Shown one piece after another: positions 17,420 to 25,626 of a DNA stretch of 64,000 nucleotides. The notes under the pieces were generated by a model, which was given only the letters and a program-made list of their open reading frames with translations, was not told the origin of the DNA and did no database searches. The stretch comes from Gallaecimonas sp045291545. Lineage in GTDB: Bacteria > Pseudomonadota > Gammaproteobacteria > Enterobacterales > Gallaecimonadaceae. Position 1 is the first letter of the stretch. Each line of letters starts with the position of its first letter. The position numbers were made by a program, and so were the translations under genes. The DNA lies in assembly GCF_045291545.1 (NCBI RefSeq), contig NZ_CP149514.1, positions 2,046,001-2,110,000 on the forward strand. Direction: 5' to 3'.

Positions 17420-17790
17420 ACATCCTATGGGTGATACCCCGGAGCCCGTTAAGTGAAGCGCTGAGACGGCGGGAGTGGATGGACAGCCGAGACAGGACGT
17501 CGAGGCAGGTGAATACGTGCTGGGAGCGCGTATGAACCGGTGGCCAGGGAACGACCAGAGACGAAGATTAAGCGAAACATGGGCGGTGCCTTTGGGCACT
17601 TTGTGCGAAAACAAAGTGCCTCGCCCGCCACTGCGACAAATCTGTCAGGAACAGATTTGAACATCGGAGAGCAGCGACAATGGCCCGTAAGGGCGAGGGC
17701 CTAGACGGCCCGAGTATTACCGGCAACAAAGGAATCACCAGCGTTAAAGCAGCCCGAAAGAAATGCCAAACACTGACAACTCACATCCAA
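17420..17790 (+). ncRNA. Candidate structured RNA or RNA-element relic beside guaA
   Basis: Non-coding segment with closely spaced perfect hairpins. GGCACTTTGT / ACAAAGTGCC is at 17595-17620 (10 bp, loop GCGAAA), inside an outer GGGCG / CGCCC pairing (17581-17585 with 17622-17626). CAAATCTGT / ACAGATTTG is at 17637-17659 (9 bp). GCCC-GTAA-GGGC is at 17683-17694, with a GNRA-type loop on the plus strand. GGGCC / GGCCC is at 17697-17711. Smaller stems lie upstream. A terminator that works on the plus strand follows at 17795-17819. The GTAA loop and the terminator favour a plus-strand transcript running toward guaA. No family is identified; a stand-alone mobile-element RNA or a repeated genomic element are possible. 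Confidence 0.4.
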
Positions 17791-17794
17791 TAAA

Positions 17795-17819
17795 AAACCC
17801 GCCTTTCGGCGGGCTTTTT
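17795..17819. terminator. Terminator at the 3' end of the intact guaA (bidirectional)
   Basis: CCCGCC / GGCGGG stem with A-run left and T-run right, 11 bases beyond the guaA stop. It differs in sequence from the terminator at 13988-14013 next to the displaced guaA tail, so the element brought both a replacement coding tail and a terminator. Confidence 0.85.
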
Positions 17820-17829
17820 ATTAGCAGGA

Positions 17830-19407
17830 TTACTCCCACTCAATGGTCGCTGGCGGCTTGCCGGAGATGTCGTAAACGACGCGGCTGATGCCGTCGATTT
17901 CATTGATGATACGGTTCGACACTTTGCCCAGCAGCTCGTATGGCAGGTGAGCCCAGTGGGCGGTCATGAAGTCGATGGTTTCGACGGCACGCAAGGATAC
18001 AACCCAGTCGTACTTGCGGCCATCACCCATAACACCAACCGAACGCACCGGCAGGAATACGGCAAAGGCCTGGCTGACCTTGTGGTAGAGGTCGGCTTTG
18101 TGCAGCTCTTCGATGAAAATAGCGTCGGCGCGGCGCAGCAGGTCGCAGTATTCCTTTTTCACTTCGCCCAGCACTCGCACGCCCAGGCCTGGCCCCGGGA
18201 AGGGGTGGCGGTAGAGCATGTCGTAAGGCAGGCCCAGCTCCAGGCCAATTTTGCGCACTTCGTCCTTAAACAGTTCACGCAGCGGTTCCACCAGCCCCAT
18301 TTTCATGTCTTCCGGCAGGCCGCCAACGTTGTGATGCGATTTGATAACGTGGGCTTTGCCGGTTTTGGACGCTGCCGACTCAATCACATCCGGGTAGATG
18401 GTGCCTTGCGCCAGCCACTTGGCGTTTTTCATGCTCTTGGCATGTTCGTCAAACACCTCTACAAATACCCGGCCAATGGTTTTGCGTTTGGCTTCCGGCT
18501 CATCAATACCTTCAAGGGCGCTGAGGAAGCGCTCTTCGGCGTCGGCTTTGATGATGTTCAGGCCGAAGTGGTCACCGAACATTTCCATTACCTGTTCGCC
18601 TTCATTGAGACGCAACAGGCCGTTATCGACGAAGACACAAGTGAGCTGATCGCCAATGGCGCGGTGTACCAGCATCGCCACCACGGAGGAGTCGACACCA
18701 CCGCTGAGGCCAAGGATCACTTCGTCGTCGCCCACTTGTTCTTTGATACGGGCTACCGCATCTTCGATGATGGCGGAGGCTGTCCACAGCGCTTCACAGC
18801 CGCAGATGTTCAGCACAAAGTGTTCCAGCATGCGCTTGCCCTGGCGGGTGTGGGTGACTTCCGGGTGGAACTGCACACCGTAGAAACGCTTGCTCTCGTT
18901 GGCCATGATGGCGTAAGGGCAGTTGTCGGTTTTGGCCACGGTGGTAAAACCATCAGGAATGGCGACCACTTTGTCGCCGTGGCTCATCCAGACGTCCAGC
19001 AGAGCTTTGCCGTCGTGGCTCACAGCGTCTTCAATAGCGTGAGTCAACGGGCTGTCGGCCAGCACTTCAATCTGTGCATAACCGAACTCGCGTTCCATGG
19101 AATCTTCCACTGCGCCGCCAAGCTGATGAGCCATGGTTTGCATGCCATAGCAGATCCCCAGTACCGGCACGCCAGCATTGAAAACGTACTCCGGTGCGCG
19201 GGGGCTGCCGTCGGCATGTACCGACTCTGGGCCACCGGAAAGAATGATGCCGTCAGGGTTAAATTCGCGGATGTCCGCTTCGCTGACGTCCCAGGCCCAC
19301 AGTTCGCAGTAGACGCCAATTTCACGGATGCGCCGGGCAATCAGCTGGGTATATTGCGAGCCGAAATCGAGGATCAGCACGCGGCTATTATGAATGTCTT
19401 TACTCAT
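17830..19407 (-). CDS. guaA: GMP synthase (glutamine-hydrolysing)
   Basis: Converts XMP to GMP using glutamine and ATP. 525 residues, the E. coli length. N-terminal class I glutamine amidotransferase domain with the nucleophile in GICYGMQTM and the catalytic His-Glu in VQFHPEVTHT. Then the ATP-pyrophosphatase domain with the P-loop GLSGGVDSSV, and the C-terminal dimerisation domain ending ISGKPPATIEWE. The gene is complete although an island abuts its 3' end: the tail is presumably the copy carried in by the island. It lies 52 bases downstream of guaB, forming the usual guaBA operon. Confidence 0.98.
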   Translation of the reverse strand: MSKDIHNSRVLILDFGSQYTQLIARRIREIGVYCELWAWDVSEADIREFNPDGIILSGGPESVHADGSPRAPEYVFNAGVPVLGICYGMQTMAHQLGGAVEDSMEREFGYAQIEVLADSPLTHAIEDAVSHDGKALLDVWMSHGDKVVAIPDGFTTVAKTDNCPYAIMANESKRFYGVQFHPEVTHTRQGKRMLEHFVLNICGCEALWTASAIIEDAVARIKEQVGDDEVILGLSGGVDSSVVAMLVHRAIGDQLTCVFVDNGLLRLNEGEQVMEMFGDHFGLNIIKADAEERFLSALEGIDEPEAKRKTIGRVFVEVFDEHAKSMKNAKWLAQGTIYPDVIESAASKTGKAHVIKSHHNVGGLPEDMKMGLVEPLRELFKDEVRKIGLELGLPYDMLYRHPFPGPGLGVRVLGEVKKEYCDLLRRADAIFIEELHKADLYHKVSQAFAVFLPVRSVGVMGDGRKYDWVVSLRAVETIDFMTAHWAHLPYELLGKVSNRIINEIDGISRVVYDISGKPPATIEWE

Positions 19408-19459
19408 TTGGCTTTTACTCTAAATAGCAAGGCGCCGGCACAAAGCCGGCGCCAGAAAC

Positions 19460-20923
19460 TTAGCCCATGCGGTAGTTGGGCGCTTCTTTGGTAATGGTCA
19501 CGTCATGCACGTGCGACTCACCCATACCGGCACTGGTGACCTTAACGAACTGCGCTTTGGTGCGCATGTCGTCAATGGTGGCGTTACCCGTGAGGCCCAT
19601 GGATGAACGCAGGCCACCCATTTGCTGGTGGATGATGTCTTTGACTTTGCCTTTGTACGGCACCCGCCCTTCGATGCCTTCTGGCACCAGTTTGTCGGCC
19701 GCATTGTCAGACTGGAAGTAACGGTCAGACGAGCCTTTGGTCATAGCGCCCAGTGAGCCCATGCCACGGTAGCTCTTGAAGGCCCGGCCCTGATACAGCT
19801 CGATTTCGCCTGGCGCCTCGTCAGTACCGGCCAGCATGCCGCCCACCATCACCAGATTGGCACCGGCCGCGATGGCTTTACAAATATCGCCACTGAAACG
19901 GATGCCGCCGTCGGCGATCACCGGAATATCTTTGCCTTCGAGCGCCGCCACCACGTTGGAAACGGCTGTGATTTGCGGCACACCAACACCGGTGACGATA
20001 CGGGTGGTACAGATAGACCCCGGGCCAATGCCCACTTTTACTGCGTCAACACCCGCTTCTACCAGCGCCAGCGCGCCTGCTGCGGTAGCAACGTTACCCC
20101 CGATGATTTGCACATCCGGGAAGGCGGCGCGGGTTTCGCGAATGCGGCTCAGCACCCCTTCGGAATGACCGTGGGACGAGTCAATCAGGATCACGTCAGC
20201 ACCGGCGGCAACCAGCGCCGCTACGCGCTCTTCATTACCGGCACCAGCACCGACTGCCGCGCCCACTCGCAGGCGGCCACGCTCGTCTTTACAGGCGTTG
20301 GGTTTGCGTTCGGCTTTCTGGAAATCCTTAACGGTGATAAGCCCCTTGAGCACAAAGTTGTCGTCAACCACCAGCACCTTTTCCACCCGGCGCTGTTGCA
20401 TCAGTTTTTGTACGTCTTCGCGGCTGGTGCCTACTTTGGTGGCAACCAGTTTGTCTTTCGGGGTCATCACTTCACTGACCTTGCGGCTGTGGTCAGTGAC
20501 AAAGCGCACATCACGGGCGGTGATAATGCCTTCCAGCTCACCGCTGGTGGTCACTACCGGGAAGCCGGCAAAACCGTTTTCCTCAGTGAGCCGCAAAACG
20601 TCAGCAATGGTGTTGTCAGCCAACACGCAAACCGGGTCGGTGACCATACCGGCCACATAGCGCTTCACTTTGCGCACTTCTTCGGCTTGCTGTTCGATGC
20701 TCATGTTTTTATGGATAAAACCGATGCCGCCTTCCTGTGCCAGGGCAATGGCCAGGTTCGCTTCGGTGACAGTATCCATGGCAGCAGAGACCATCGGAAT
20801 GTTGAGGGAGATCGTGCGCGTCAGTCGGGTGCGCAGGTCGGCCGTGTTGGGGAGCACCTCAGAGTGTGCAGGGAGCAGGAGAACGTCGTCGAACGTCAGT
20901 GCTTCTTCAATTACGCGTAGCAT
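19460..20923 (-). CDS. guaB: IMP dehydrogenase
   Basis: NAD-dependent oxidation of IMP to XMP, the first committed step to GMP. 487 residues from the ATG at 20923 (MLRVIEEALTFDDVLLLPAH, the canonical N-terminus); the frame runs upstream to 21040 but that part is unlike the family and covers the promoter. The catalytic Cys loop is GPGSICTTRIV. Two CBS domains at about residues 95-205 sense nucleotides. YRGMGSLGAM and the flap follow. A TGAGG site precedes the start. Promoter described separately. Confidence 0.98.
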   Translation of the reverse strand: MLRVIEEALTFDDVLLLPAHSEVLPNTADLRTRLTRTISLNIPMVSAAMDTVTEANLAIALAQEGGIGFIHKNMSIEQQAEEVRKVKRYVAGMVTDPVCVLADNTIADVLRLTEENGFAGFPVVTTSGELEGIITARDVRFVTDHSRKVSEVMTPKDKLVATKVGTSREDVQKLMQQRRVEKVLVVDDNFVLKGLITVKDFQKAERKPNACKDERGRLRVGAAVGAGAGNEERVAALVAAGADVILIDSSHGHSEGVLSRIRETRAAFPDVQIIGGNVATAAGALALVEAGVDAVKVGIGPGSICTTRIVTGVGVPQITAVSNVVAALEGKDIPVIADGGIRFSGDICKAIAAGANLVMVGGMLAGTDEAPGEIELYQGRAFKSYRGMGSLGAMTKGSSDRYFQSDNAADKLVPEGIEGRVPYKGKVKDIIHQQMGGLRSSMGLTGNATIDDMRTKAQFVKVTSAGMGESHVHDVTITKEAPNYRMG

Positions 20924-20981
20924 GGCAACAGCCTCACCGATGGATGAAAAGGGAGTACCTTGGTATAGGTGTTGCCGCGGC

Positions 20982-21032
20982 ATTCTATCTGCGCCGAGGC
21001 ACTTGAGCAAATGCTTTTTGCATCTGTTAGAC
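20982..21032. promoter_or_regulatory. Divergent guaB and xseA promoters sharing a -35 region
   Basis: On the minus strand TTGCTC (21005-21010) is 17 bases from TAGAAT (20982-20987), followed by a GC-rich stretch, which fits a stringently controlled guaB promoter. On the plus strand TTGAGC (21003-21008) is 18 bases from TTAGAC (21027-21032), a weaker candidate for xseA. Both -35 elements lie in the same 8-bp TTGAGCAA. The guaB side is the more convincing. Confidence 0.5.
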
Positions 21033-21060
21033 TGCCGCAAACCATTTAGCCCCTCCAGTT

Positions 21061-22398
21061 ATGCGCCAGATCTATACCGTCAGCCAACTCAACACCCGCG
21101 CTCGCACGCTGCTGGAAGGCGAATTGGGGCTGCTGTGGCTCAGTGGCGAGCTGTCCAATTTCAAATCTTACGGCTCTGGCCACTGGTATTTTTCCCTCAA
21201 GGATGAACGCAGCCAGGTCAGCTGCGCCATGTTCCGTGGCAAGAATATGGCCGTTACCTTTGCGCCGCGTGACGGTATGCAGTTGCTGGTACGCGCCCGG
21301 CCAACGGTATACGAGCCCCGTGGCAGCTATCAGCTGGTTGTGGAATTTATGGAGCCGGCCGGCGATGGCCTGCTCAAGCAGCAATTTGATGCCCTGAAAC
21401 TGAAACTAGCCAGTGAGGGGCTGTTTGCTGATGCCAATAAAGTGCCGTTGCCGGCCCACCCGAAACGCATCGGCGTGATCAGCTCCGCCAGTGGCGCTGC
21501 CGTGCATGACATTCTGACTGTGCTCAAACGCCGCGCGCCTTTTCTGGAGGTGGTGCTCTACCCGGCTAAAGTGCAGGGCCAGCAATCCGCCCAGGAGCTA
21601 TGCACGCAGCTGGCCCGAGCGGTAACACGGGCAGAAGTGGATGTACTGATCATTGGCCGTGGCGGCGGCAGCCTGGAAGACTTGTGGAGTTTTAACGATG
21701 AAGCGCTGGCCCGGGCCATTGCCGCCTGCCCTATTCCGATAGTGAGCGCCGTCGGCCATGAAACTGATGTCACCATCAGCGATTTTGTGGCCGATGTACG
21801 GGCCGCCACACCATCGGCAGCCGCCGAACTGGTGTCAGCACAGGCTGCACAAATCCAAAGTGCCCTGGCACAACTGAGCCGGCGCCTGGCCAGTGCCACC
21901 GCCCGCCAGCTACAACAGTGGCGACAGCGCCAGCAGGCCCTGGGCCTGCGCCTTGGCCGCCAACAGCCAGGCCGTAAGTTGGAGCGCGACGCCCAGCGTC
22001 GTGACGAACTACAGCAGCGCTTGCAGCGGGCCCTGCCTCGCTATTTGGCGCGCGGGCAGCAGCAGCTACAGCAGCTACAGGCACGGTTACAACGCCAGCA
22101 CCCCGGCCAACGCTTGAGCCTGGCTAACCGGCAGCAGGCGCTGGCACAGCTGGCGCTGCAACGAACCATGAGTCAGCAGCTTGCTAGCCAGCGCCAGCGG
22201 CTACAACAAGCGGTTGCCCAACTGCAACTGGTCAGCCCGCTGGCCACCCTCAGCCGCGGCTACAGCATCACCCAGAACGACCGTGGCGAAGTGATTGACA
22301 GTATCGCCAAGGTCAGCGGCGGCGACAGCCTGCAGATCCGGGTGCGTGACGGCATTATTACTGCCAACGCTACCGGGAGCAGCCGTACTGAGGATTAA
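21061..22398 (+). CDS. xseA: Exodeoxyribonuclease VII large subunit
   Basis: Catalytic subunit of the bidirectional single-strand exonuclease VII. 445 residues. N-terminal OB-fold (YTVSQLNTRARTLLEGE, LSGELSNFKSYGSGHWYFSLKDE). The central nuclease core has GVISSASGAAVHDIL, a DVLIIGRGGGSLEDLW strand-loop and GHETDVTISDFVAD. A long Gln/Arg-rich coiled coil spans residues about 265-385, and the C-terminal segment LSRGYSITQND is conserved. Divergent from guaB. Its last four bases overlap the convergent osmC-like gene. Confidence 0.97.
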   Translation: MRQIYTVSQLNTRARTLLEGELGLLWLSGELSNFKSYGSGHWYFSLKDERSQVSCAMFRGKNMAVTFAPRDGMQLLVRARPTVYEPRGSYQLVVEFMEPAGDGLLKQQFDALKLKLASEGLFADANKVPLPAHPKRIGVISSASGAAVHDILTVLKRRAPFLEVVLYPAKVQGQQSAQELCTQLARAVTRAEVDVLIIGRGGGSLEDLWSFNDEALARAIAACPIPIVSAVGHETDVTISDFVADVRAATPSAAAELVSAQAAQIQSALAQLSRRLASATARQLQQWRQRQQALGLRLGRQQPGRKLERDAQRRDELQQRLQRALPRYLARGQQQLQQLQARLQRQHPGQRLSLANRQQALAQLALQRTMSQQLASQRQRLQQAVAQLQLVSPLATLSRGYSITQNDRGEVIDSIAKVSGGDSLQIRVRDGIITANATGSSRTED

Positions 22399-22802
22399 TC
22401 GGCCAGCTGGGTGCTGATGGCAATGGCGCTTTTGGTCATCAGCTTGTGAATGGGGCAGCGGTCGGCAATGGCCAGTAGCCGTTCCCGTTCTTCATCACTG
22501 AGGTTGCCTTCCAGCGTCAGGGTGCAATGCAGGCTGTAATGGCCGGCCCGTTCTTCGCTCTGGTCACGTTCTACCCGTACTGCCACTTTTTGCAGATCCA
22601 TCTTCTTGACCCGCGCATACAGTTGCAGTGTTTGGGCCTTACAGGCACCCAGTGCCATATCGAAGTAGTCATGAGGGTCCGGCGCCTGACCTTCACCACC
22701 GGCTTCTTCCGGCACGTCCACATCAATCTCGGCAAAGCCGGGGATCTGAGCCCGTTGTAGTACTTTGCCAGCCGTTACGGTTTCCAGAGTAATGGTGCGC
22801 AT
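22395..22802 (-). CDS. OsmC-family peroxiredoxin-like protein
   Basis: 135 residues, OsmC/Ohr fold, which reduces organic or fatty-acid hydroperoxides. The two family cysteines are in GACKAQTLQLYA and in RCPIHKLM, the expected peroxidatic and resolving pair. PDPHDYFDMALGACK is the typical helix leading to the first Cys. It is closer to the YhfA-type subgroup than to OsmC itself. AAGGAGG lies 5 bases before the ATG. Its stop overlaps the stop of xseA by four bases, tail to tail. Confidence 0.87.
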   Translation of the reverse strand: MRTITLETVTAGKVLQRAQIPGFAEIDVDVPEEAGGEGQAPDPHDYFDMALGACKAQTLQLYARVKKMDLQKVAVRVERDQSEERAGHYSLHCTLTLEGNLSDEERERLLAIADRCPIHKLMTKSAIAISTQLAD

Positions 22803-22857
22803 GGAGCCTCCTTGGTTTTGTCCCCAGCATAACCAGCAGCCAGCAGTGAGGCCATAA

Positions 22858-22887
22858 AAAAACGGCGCCTACTGGCGCCGTTTTTTT
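22858..22887 (-). terminator. Terminator of the der gene
   Basis: AACGGCGCC / GGCGCCGTT perfect 9-bp stem, TACT loop, with A- and T-runs on either side so it functions in both directions; directly after the der stop. Confidence 0.85.
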
Positions 22888-22888
22888 A

Positions 22889-24376
22889 TTAACTCTTGCG
22901 GGACTTGATGTATTTCATCAGCCGCTTGCGCTTGCGCTCTTGCGACTGGGTCAGCTTGTTGCGCTGACCGGCGAACGGGTTTTCCCCTTCCTGGAATTCC
23001 ACATGGATGGGAGTACCGATAACCCCCAGGCTCTTGCGGTAATAATTCATCAGGTAGCGCTTGTAGGACTGCGGCAGCTTCTCGACCTGGTTACCGTGAA
23101 TGATCACCCGCGGCGGATTGTAGCCACCGGCATGAGCATACTTGAGCTTGACCCGACGGCCTGACACCAGCGGTGGCTGGTGGTCGTCCTGGGCCATGTG
23201 CAGGATGCGGGTCAGCTTCGATGTGGAGACCCGTTGCGTCGCTGAGGCAAACGCTTCATTGATGGACTCAAACAGGTTACCTACCCCGGAGCCATGCAGC
23301 GCCGAGATAAAATGCAGGCGGGCAAAGTCGATAAAGCCCAGGCGGCGGTCCAGCTCGCGCTTGATATCGTCACGGGCATCCTGGCTCAGACCGTCCCACT
23401 TGTTGACCACCAGCACCAGCGCTCGGCCGGCGTTCAGCACGTTACTGAGCAGGCTCAAGTCCTGATCTGACAGGCCTTCGCGGGCATCCATAACCAGCAG
23501 TACCACGTTAGCGTCTTCAATGGCTTGCAGGGTTTTAACCACCGAGAATTTTTCGACAATATCGCCAATGCGGCCGCGGCGACGTACCCCAGCGGTGTCG
23601 ATGATCACATAGTTCTTTTCATCGCGTTCCAGCGGAATGTAGATGGAATCACGAGTGGTACCGGGCATGTCGTACACTACAACCCGCTCTTCACCCAGAA
23701 TGCGGTTAGTCAGTGTCGACTTACCAACATTGGGGCGGCCGACAATCGCGACTTTGACCGGCAAATCAGCATAAGGAATGGCCTCGGCTTCTTCGTCGTC
23801 AGCGATAGCGTCAACGTCCACCAGTTCCTGACCCAGTACGCTGGCCAGGGCTTCAGCTGTTTGCTCCTCGGCATCTTCCAGGCTAGCCACCAGCGGCAAC
23901 AGGGCTTTATCCAGCAACTGACTTACACCGCGACCATGGGCAGCGGCAATTTGCCAGACTTCACCCAGGCTCAGCCCCCAAAACTCACCACAGGCTGAGT
24001 CAGCATCAATGCCGTCGGTTTTATTGGCGACCAGAAATACCGGCTTACCGAGCTGGCGCACATGGCGGGCAATGGCTTCGTCAGCAATGGTCAGGCCATC
24101 GCGGGCATCAACCAGGAACATCACTACATCAGCTTCTTCCATGGCCAGCAATGACTGCCTGGCCATCGCTGCATCGATGCCTTTTTCGTCCCCTTCGATA
24201 CCACCGGTGTCCACCAGGATGAAGTCATGTTCACCGTAGCGGGCCTGACCGTATTTGCGATCGCGGGTCAGGCCGGGGTAGTCAGCCACCAGCGCGTCAC
24301 GGCTTTTGGTCAGCCGGTTAAAAAGGGTGGACTTGCCCACATTGGGGCGCCCTACCAGGGCCACTACGGGTAACAT
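22889..24376 (-). CDS. der: Ribosome-assembly GTPase Der (EngA)
   Basis: Essential double-GTPase for 50S ribosome maturation. 495 residues. Two G domains, each with GRPNVGKST in its P-loop (residues about 8-16 and 213-221), DTGG / DTAG G3 motifs, and NKTD and NKWD G4 motifs, separated by an acidic linker. The C-terminal KH-like domain (KLKYAHAGGYNPPRVIIHGN) and a basic tail (RKRKRLMKYIKSRKS) suit RNA binding. Downstream of bamB, from which it is separated by a terminator. Confidence 0.98.
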   Translation of the reverse strand: MLPVVALVGRPNVGKSTLFNRLTKSRDALVADYPGLTRDRKYGQARYGEHDFILVDTGGIEGDEKGIDAAMARQSLLAMEEADVVMFLVDARDGLTIADEAIARHVRQLGKPVFLVANKTDGIDADSACGEFWGLSLGEVWQIAAAHGRGVSQLLDKALLPLVASLEDAEEQTAEALASVLGQELVDVDAIADDEEAEAIPYADLPVKVAIVGRPNVGKSTLTNRILGEERVVVYDMPGTTRDSIYIPLERDEKNYVIIDTAGVRRRGRIGDIVEKFSVVKTLQAIEDANVVLLVMDAREGLSDQDLSLLSNVLNAGRALVLVVNKWDGLSQDARDDIKRELDRRLGFIDFARLHFISALHGSGVGNLFESINEAFASATQRVSTSKLTRILHMAQDDHQPPLVSGRRVKLKYAHAGGYNPPRVIIHGNQVEKLPQSYKRYLMNYYRKSLGVIGTPIHVEFQEGENPFAGQRNKLTQSQERKRKRLMKYIKSRKS

Positions 24377-24395
24377 GATGACTTCTCTCTTGATA

Positions 24396-24422
24396 CAAAA
24401 ACGGCCGCAAAGATGCGGCCGC
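24396..24422 (-). terminator. Terminator between bamB and der
   Basis: CGGCCGC / GCGGCCG stem followed on the minus strand by five T. It lies after the bamB stop and ends 20 bases before the der start, so der may depend partly on read-through or on its own weak promoter. Confidence 0.75.
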
Positions 24423-24445
24423 GTATTGTTTCGTTTTCAGCGCCG

Positions 24446-25624
24446 TTAGTCCAGCTTAATCATATAAAGCTCACCATCACGGCTTTGTACCAGCAGGTTG
24501 CCATTAACGACCACCGGGCGGGCATAGAAGCCGTCGCTGTCAATCTGATCGCGGCCCAGTAATTTGCCGCTGGCAAGATCAAACCAGTGCAGGTAGCCCT
24601 CAAAGTCGCCAACAACCACTTTGTCGTCAACGATGGCCGGAGCAGTGACGCGGCGGTAATGCAGCATGGTCTGGCTCCATTTTTCCAGGCCGTTACGGCG
24701 GTCTACCTTGTACAGGTAGCCCTGAGCGTCAGTAACCACCAGATCAAAGCCACTGATAGCCATGGCCCGGTAGGAGGAGTAGTCACGCTTCCACAGTGGC
24801 CGGCCGGAACGCAGGTCAATGGCGACTAACTCACCGTTATAAGCTACAGCGTAAACCACCGGGCCGACAACCACTGGCGTACCGTCAACGTCACGCAGCA
24901 GCTCCAGCACGTTGTCACCTTTACCCGGCGATACATTCTGCTCCCAGGCCGGCAGGCCGTTGTCCATGATCACCGCGGCCAGTTTGCCATCAGGGGTGCC
25001 CACCAGGGCAGCACCATTGGTGGTGGCCGGGGCGGAAACACCGCGCAGTGTCAGCTTTGGTACGTTCTGGTCATACACCCATTTTTGCTTGCCGGTGTCA
25101 GCATCCAGTGCCACCAGCTTGCCTGAGGTTGTATTTATCAGCACCACGCCCTGGTCGGCTACCGGCGGTGCCATGGCTTCGCCCGGCACATCAACCTGCC
25201 AGCTCAGTTCACCACTCTTGGCGTCAAAGGCATAAACCACGCCGTTTTCACTGCCGATGTAAATCTTGCCAAAACCGGCAGAAACGCCGCCAGAAAGGCG
25301 TACGTTTTTACGGTCACCGAAGAAGGAATCGGCCTCACCGAGATCTTTTTTCCAGATCACGTCGCCGTTTTTCGGGTTTAGCGCTTCGACCACGCCACCG
25401 CGCGAAGCAGCGTAAATATGGTCATAGGCATAGACGGGATCGAGGGTGGTGAAATAATCACCCACGCCATCACCAACCGAGGTACTCCACAGCACCTGAT
25501 CGCTGACCTTATTGTTAAAAGGCACCAGCTCTGCGGGCTTGCGTAAATCTTCACTGCTGGAACAGCCACTGAGGGCTACCAGCGCCAGGCCGGCTAATGC
25601 CGACCACTTAAACCATCCGCTCAT
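24446..25624 (-). CDS. bamB: Outer-membrane assembly lipoprotein BamB
   Basis: Lipoprotein partner of BamA in beta-barrel insertion at the outer membrane. 392 residues. Signal with lipobox LSGC (Cys at about residue 21). The remainder is an eight-bladed PQQ-type propeller with repeating units such as GVVEALNPKNGDVIWKKDLG, GVVYAFDAKSGELSWQVDVP and GELVAIDLRSGRPLWKRDY. Two bases separate it from yfgM upstream, so both are in the hisS operon. Confidence 0.96.
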   Translation of the reverse strand: MSGWFKWSALAGLALVALSGCSSSEDLRKPAELVPFNNKVSDQVLWSTSVGDGVGDYFTTLDPVYAYDHIYAASRGGVVEALNPKNGDVIWKKDLGEADSFFGDRKNVRLSGGVSAGFGKIYIGSENGVVYAFDAKSGELSWQVDVPGEAMAPPVADQGVVLINTTSGKLVALDADTGKQKWVYDQNVPKLTLRGVSAPATTNGAALVGTPDGKLAAVIMDNGLPAWEQNVSPGKGDNVLELLRDVDGTPVVVGPVVYAVAYNGELVAIDLRSGRPLWKRDYSSYRAMAISGFDLVVTDAQGYLYKVDRRNGLEKWSQTMLHYRRVTAPAIVDDKVVVGDFEGYLHWFDLASGKLLGRDQIDSDGFYARPVVVNGNLLVQSRDGELYMIKLD

Positions 25625-25626
25625 GC

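Larger units (their letters stand above)
14024..17901. mobile_element. Small genomic island integrated at the 3' end of guaA
   Basis: About 3.8 kb lies between two copies of the guaA tail (14024-14095 and 17830-17901), in the same orientation, each followed by its own terminator. The 3' end of guaA is a known integration site for islands and integrative elements with tyrosine integrases. Here no integrase, excisionase or transposase is visible, so it is either a relic or a passive element moved by an integrase elsewhere. Cargo is the four-gene operon 14160-16927 and a non-coding stretch with hairpins. The exact crossover point cannot be told from one sequence. Confidence 0.8.

Noticed and set aside
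17060..17664. Several 60-75-codon frames in the non-coding part of the island
   Set aside because: They overlap on both strands, lack ribosome sites and fall on hairpin sequence; not supported as genes.
14024..17901. Prophage or transposon explanation for the island
   Set aside because: No integrase, transposase, terminal inverted repeats or phage gene is visible; only the duplicated guaA tail supports a site-specific integration history.
17947..19494. 515-codon open frame on the plus strand opposite guaA
   Set aside because: It mirrors guaA in a GC-rich frame, has no recognisable domain or ribosome site and low-complexity composition; guaA itself is certain. A shadow.
19973..20920. 315-codon open frame opposite guaB
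   Set aside because: Antisense shadow of an unmistakable IMP dehydrogenase gene; no motif.
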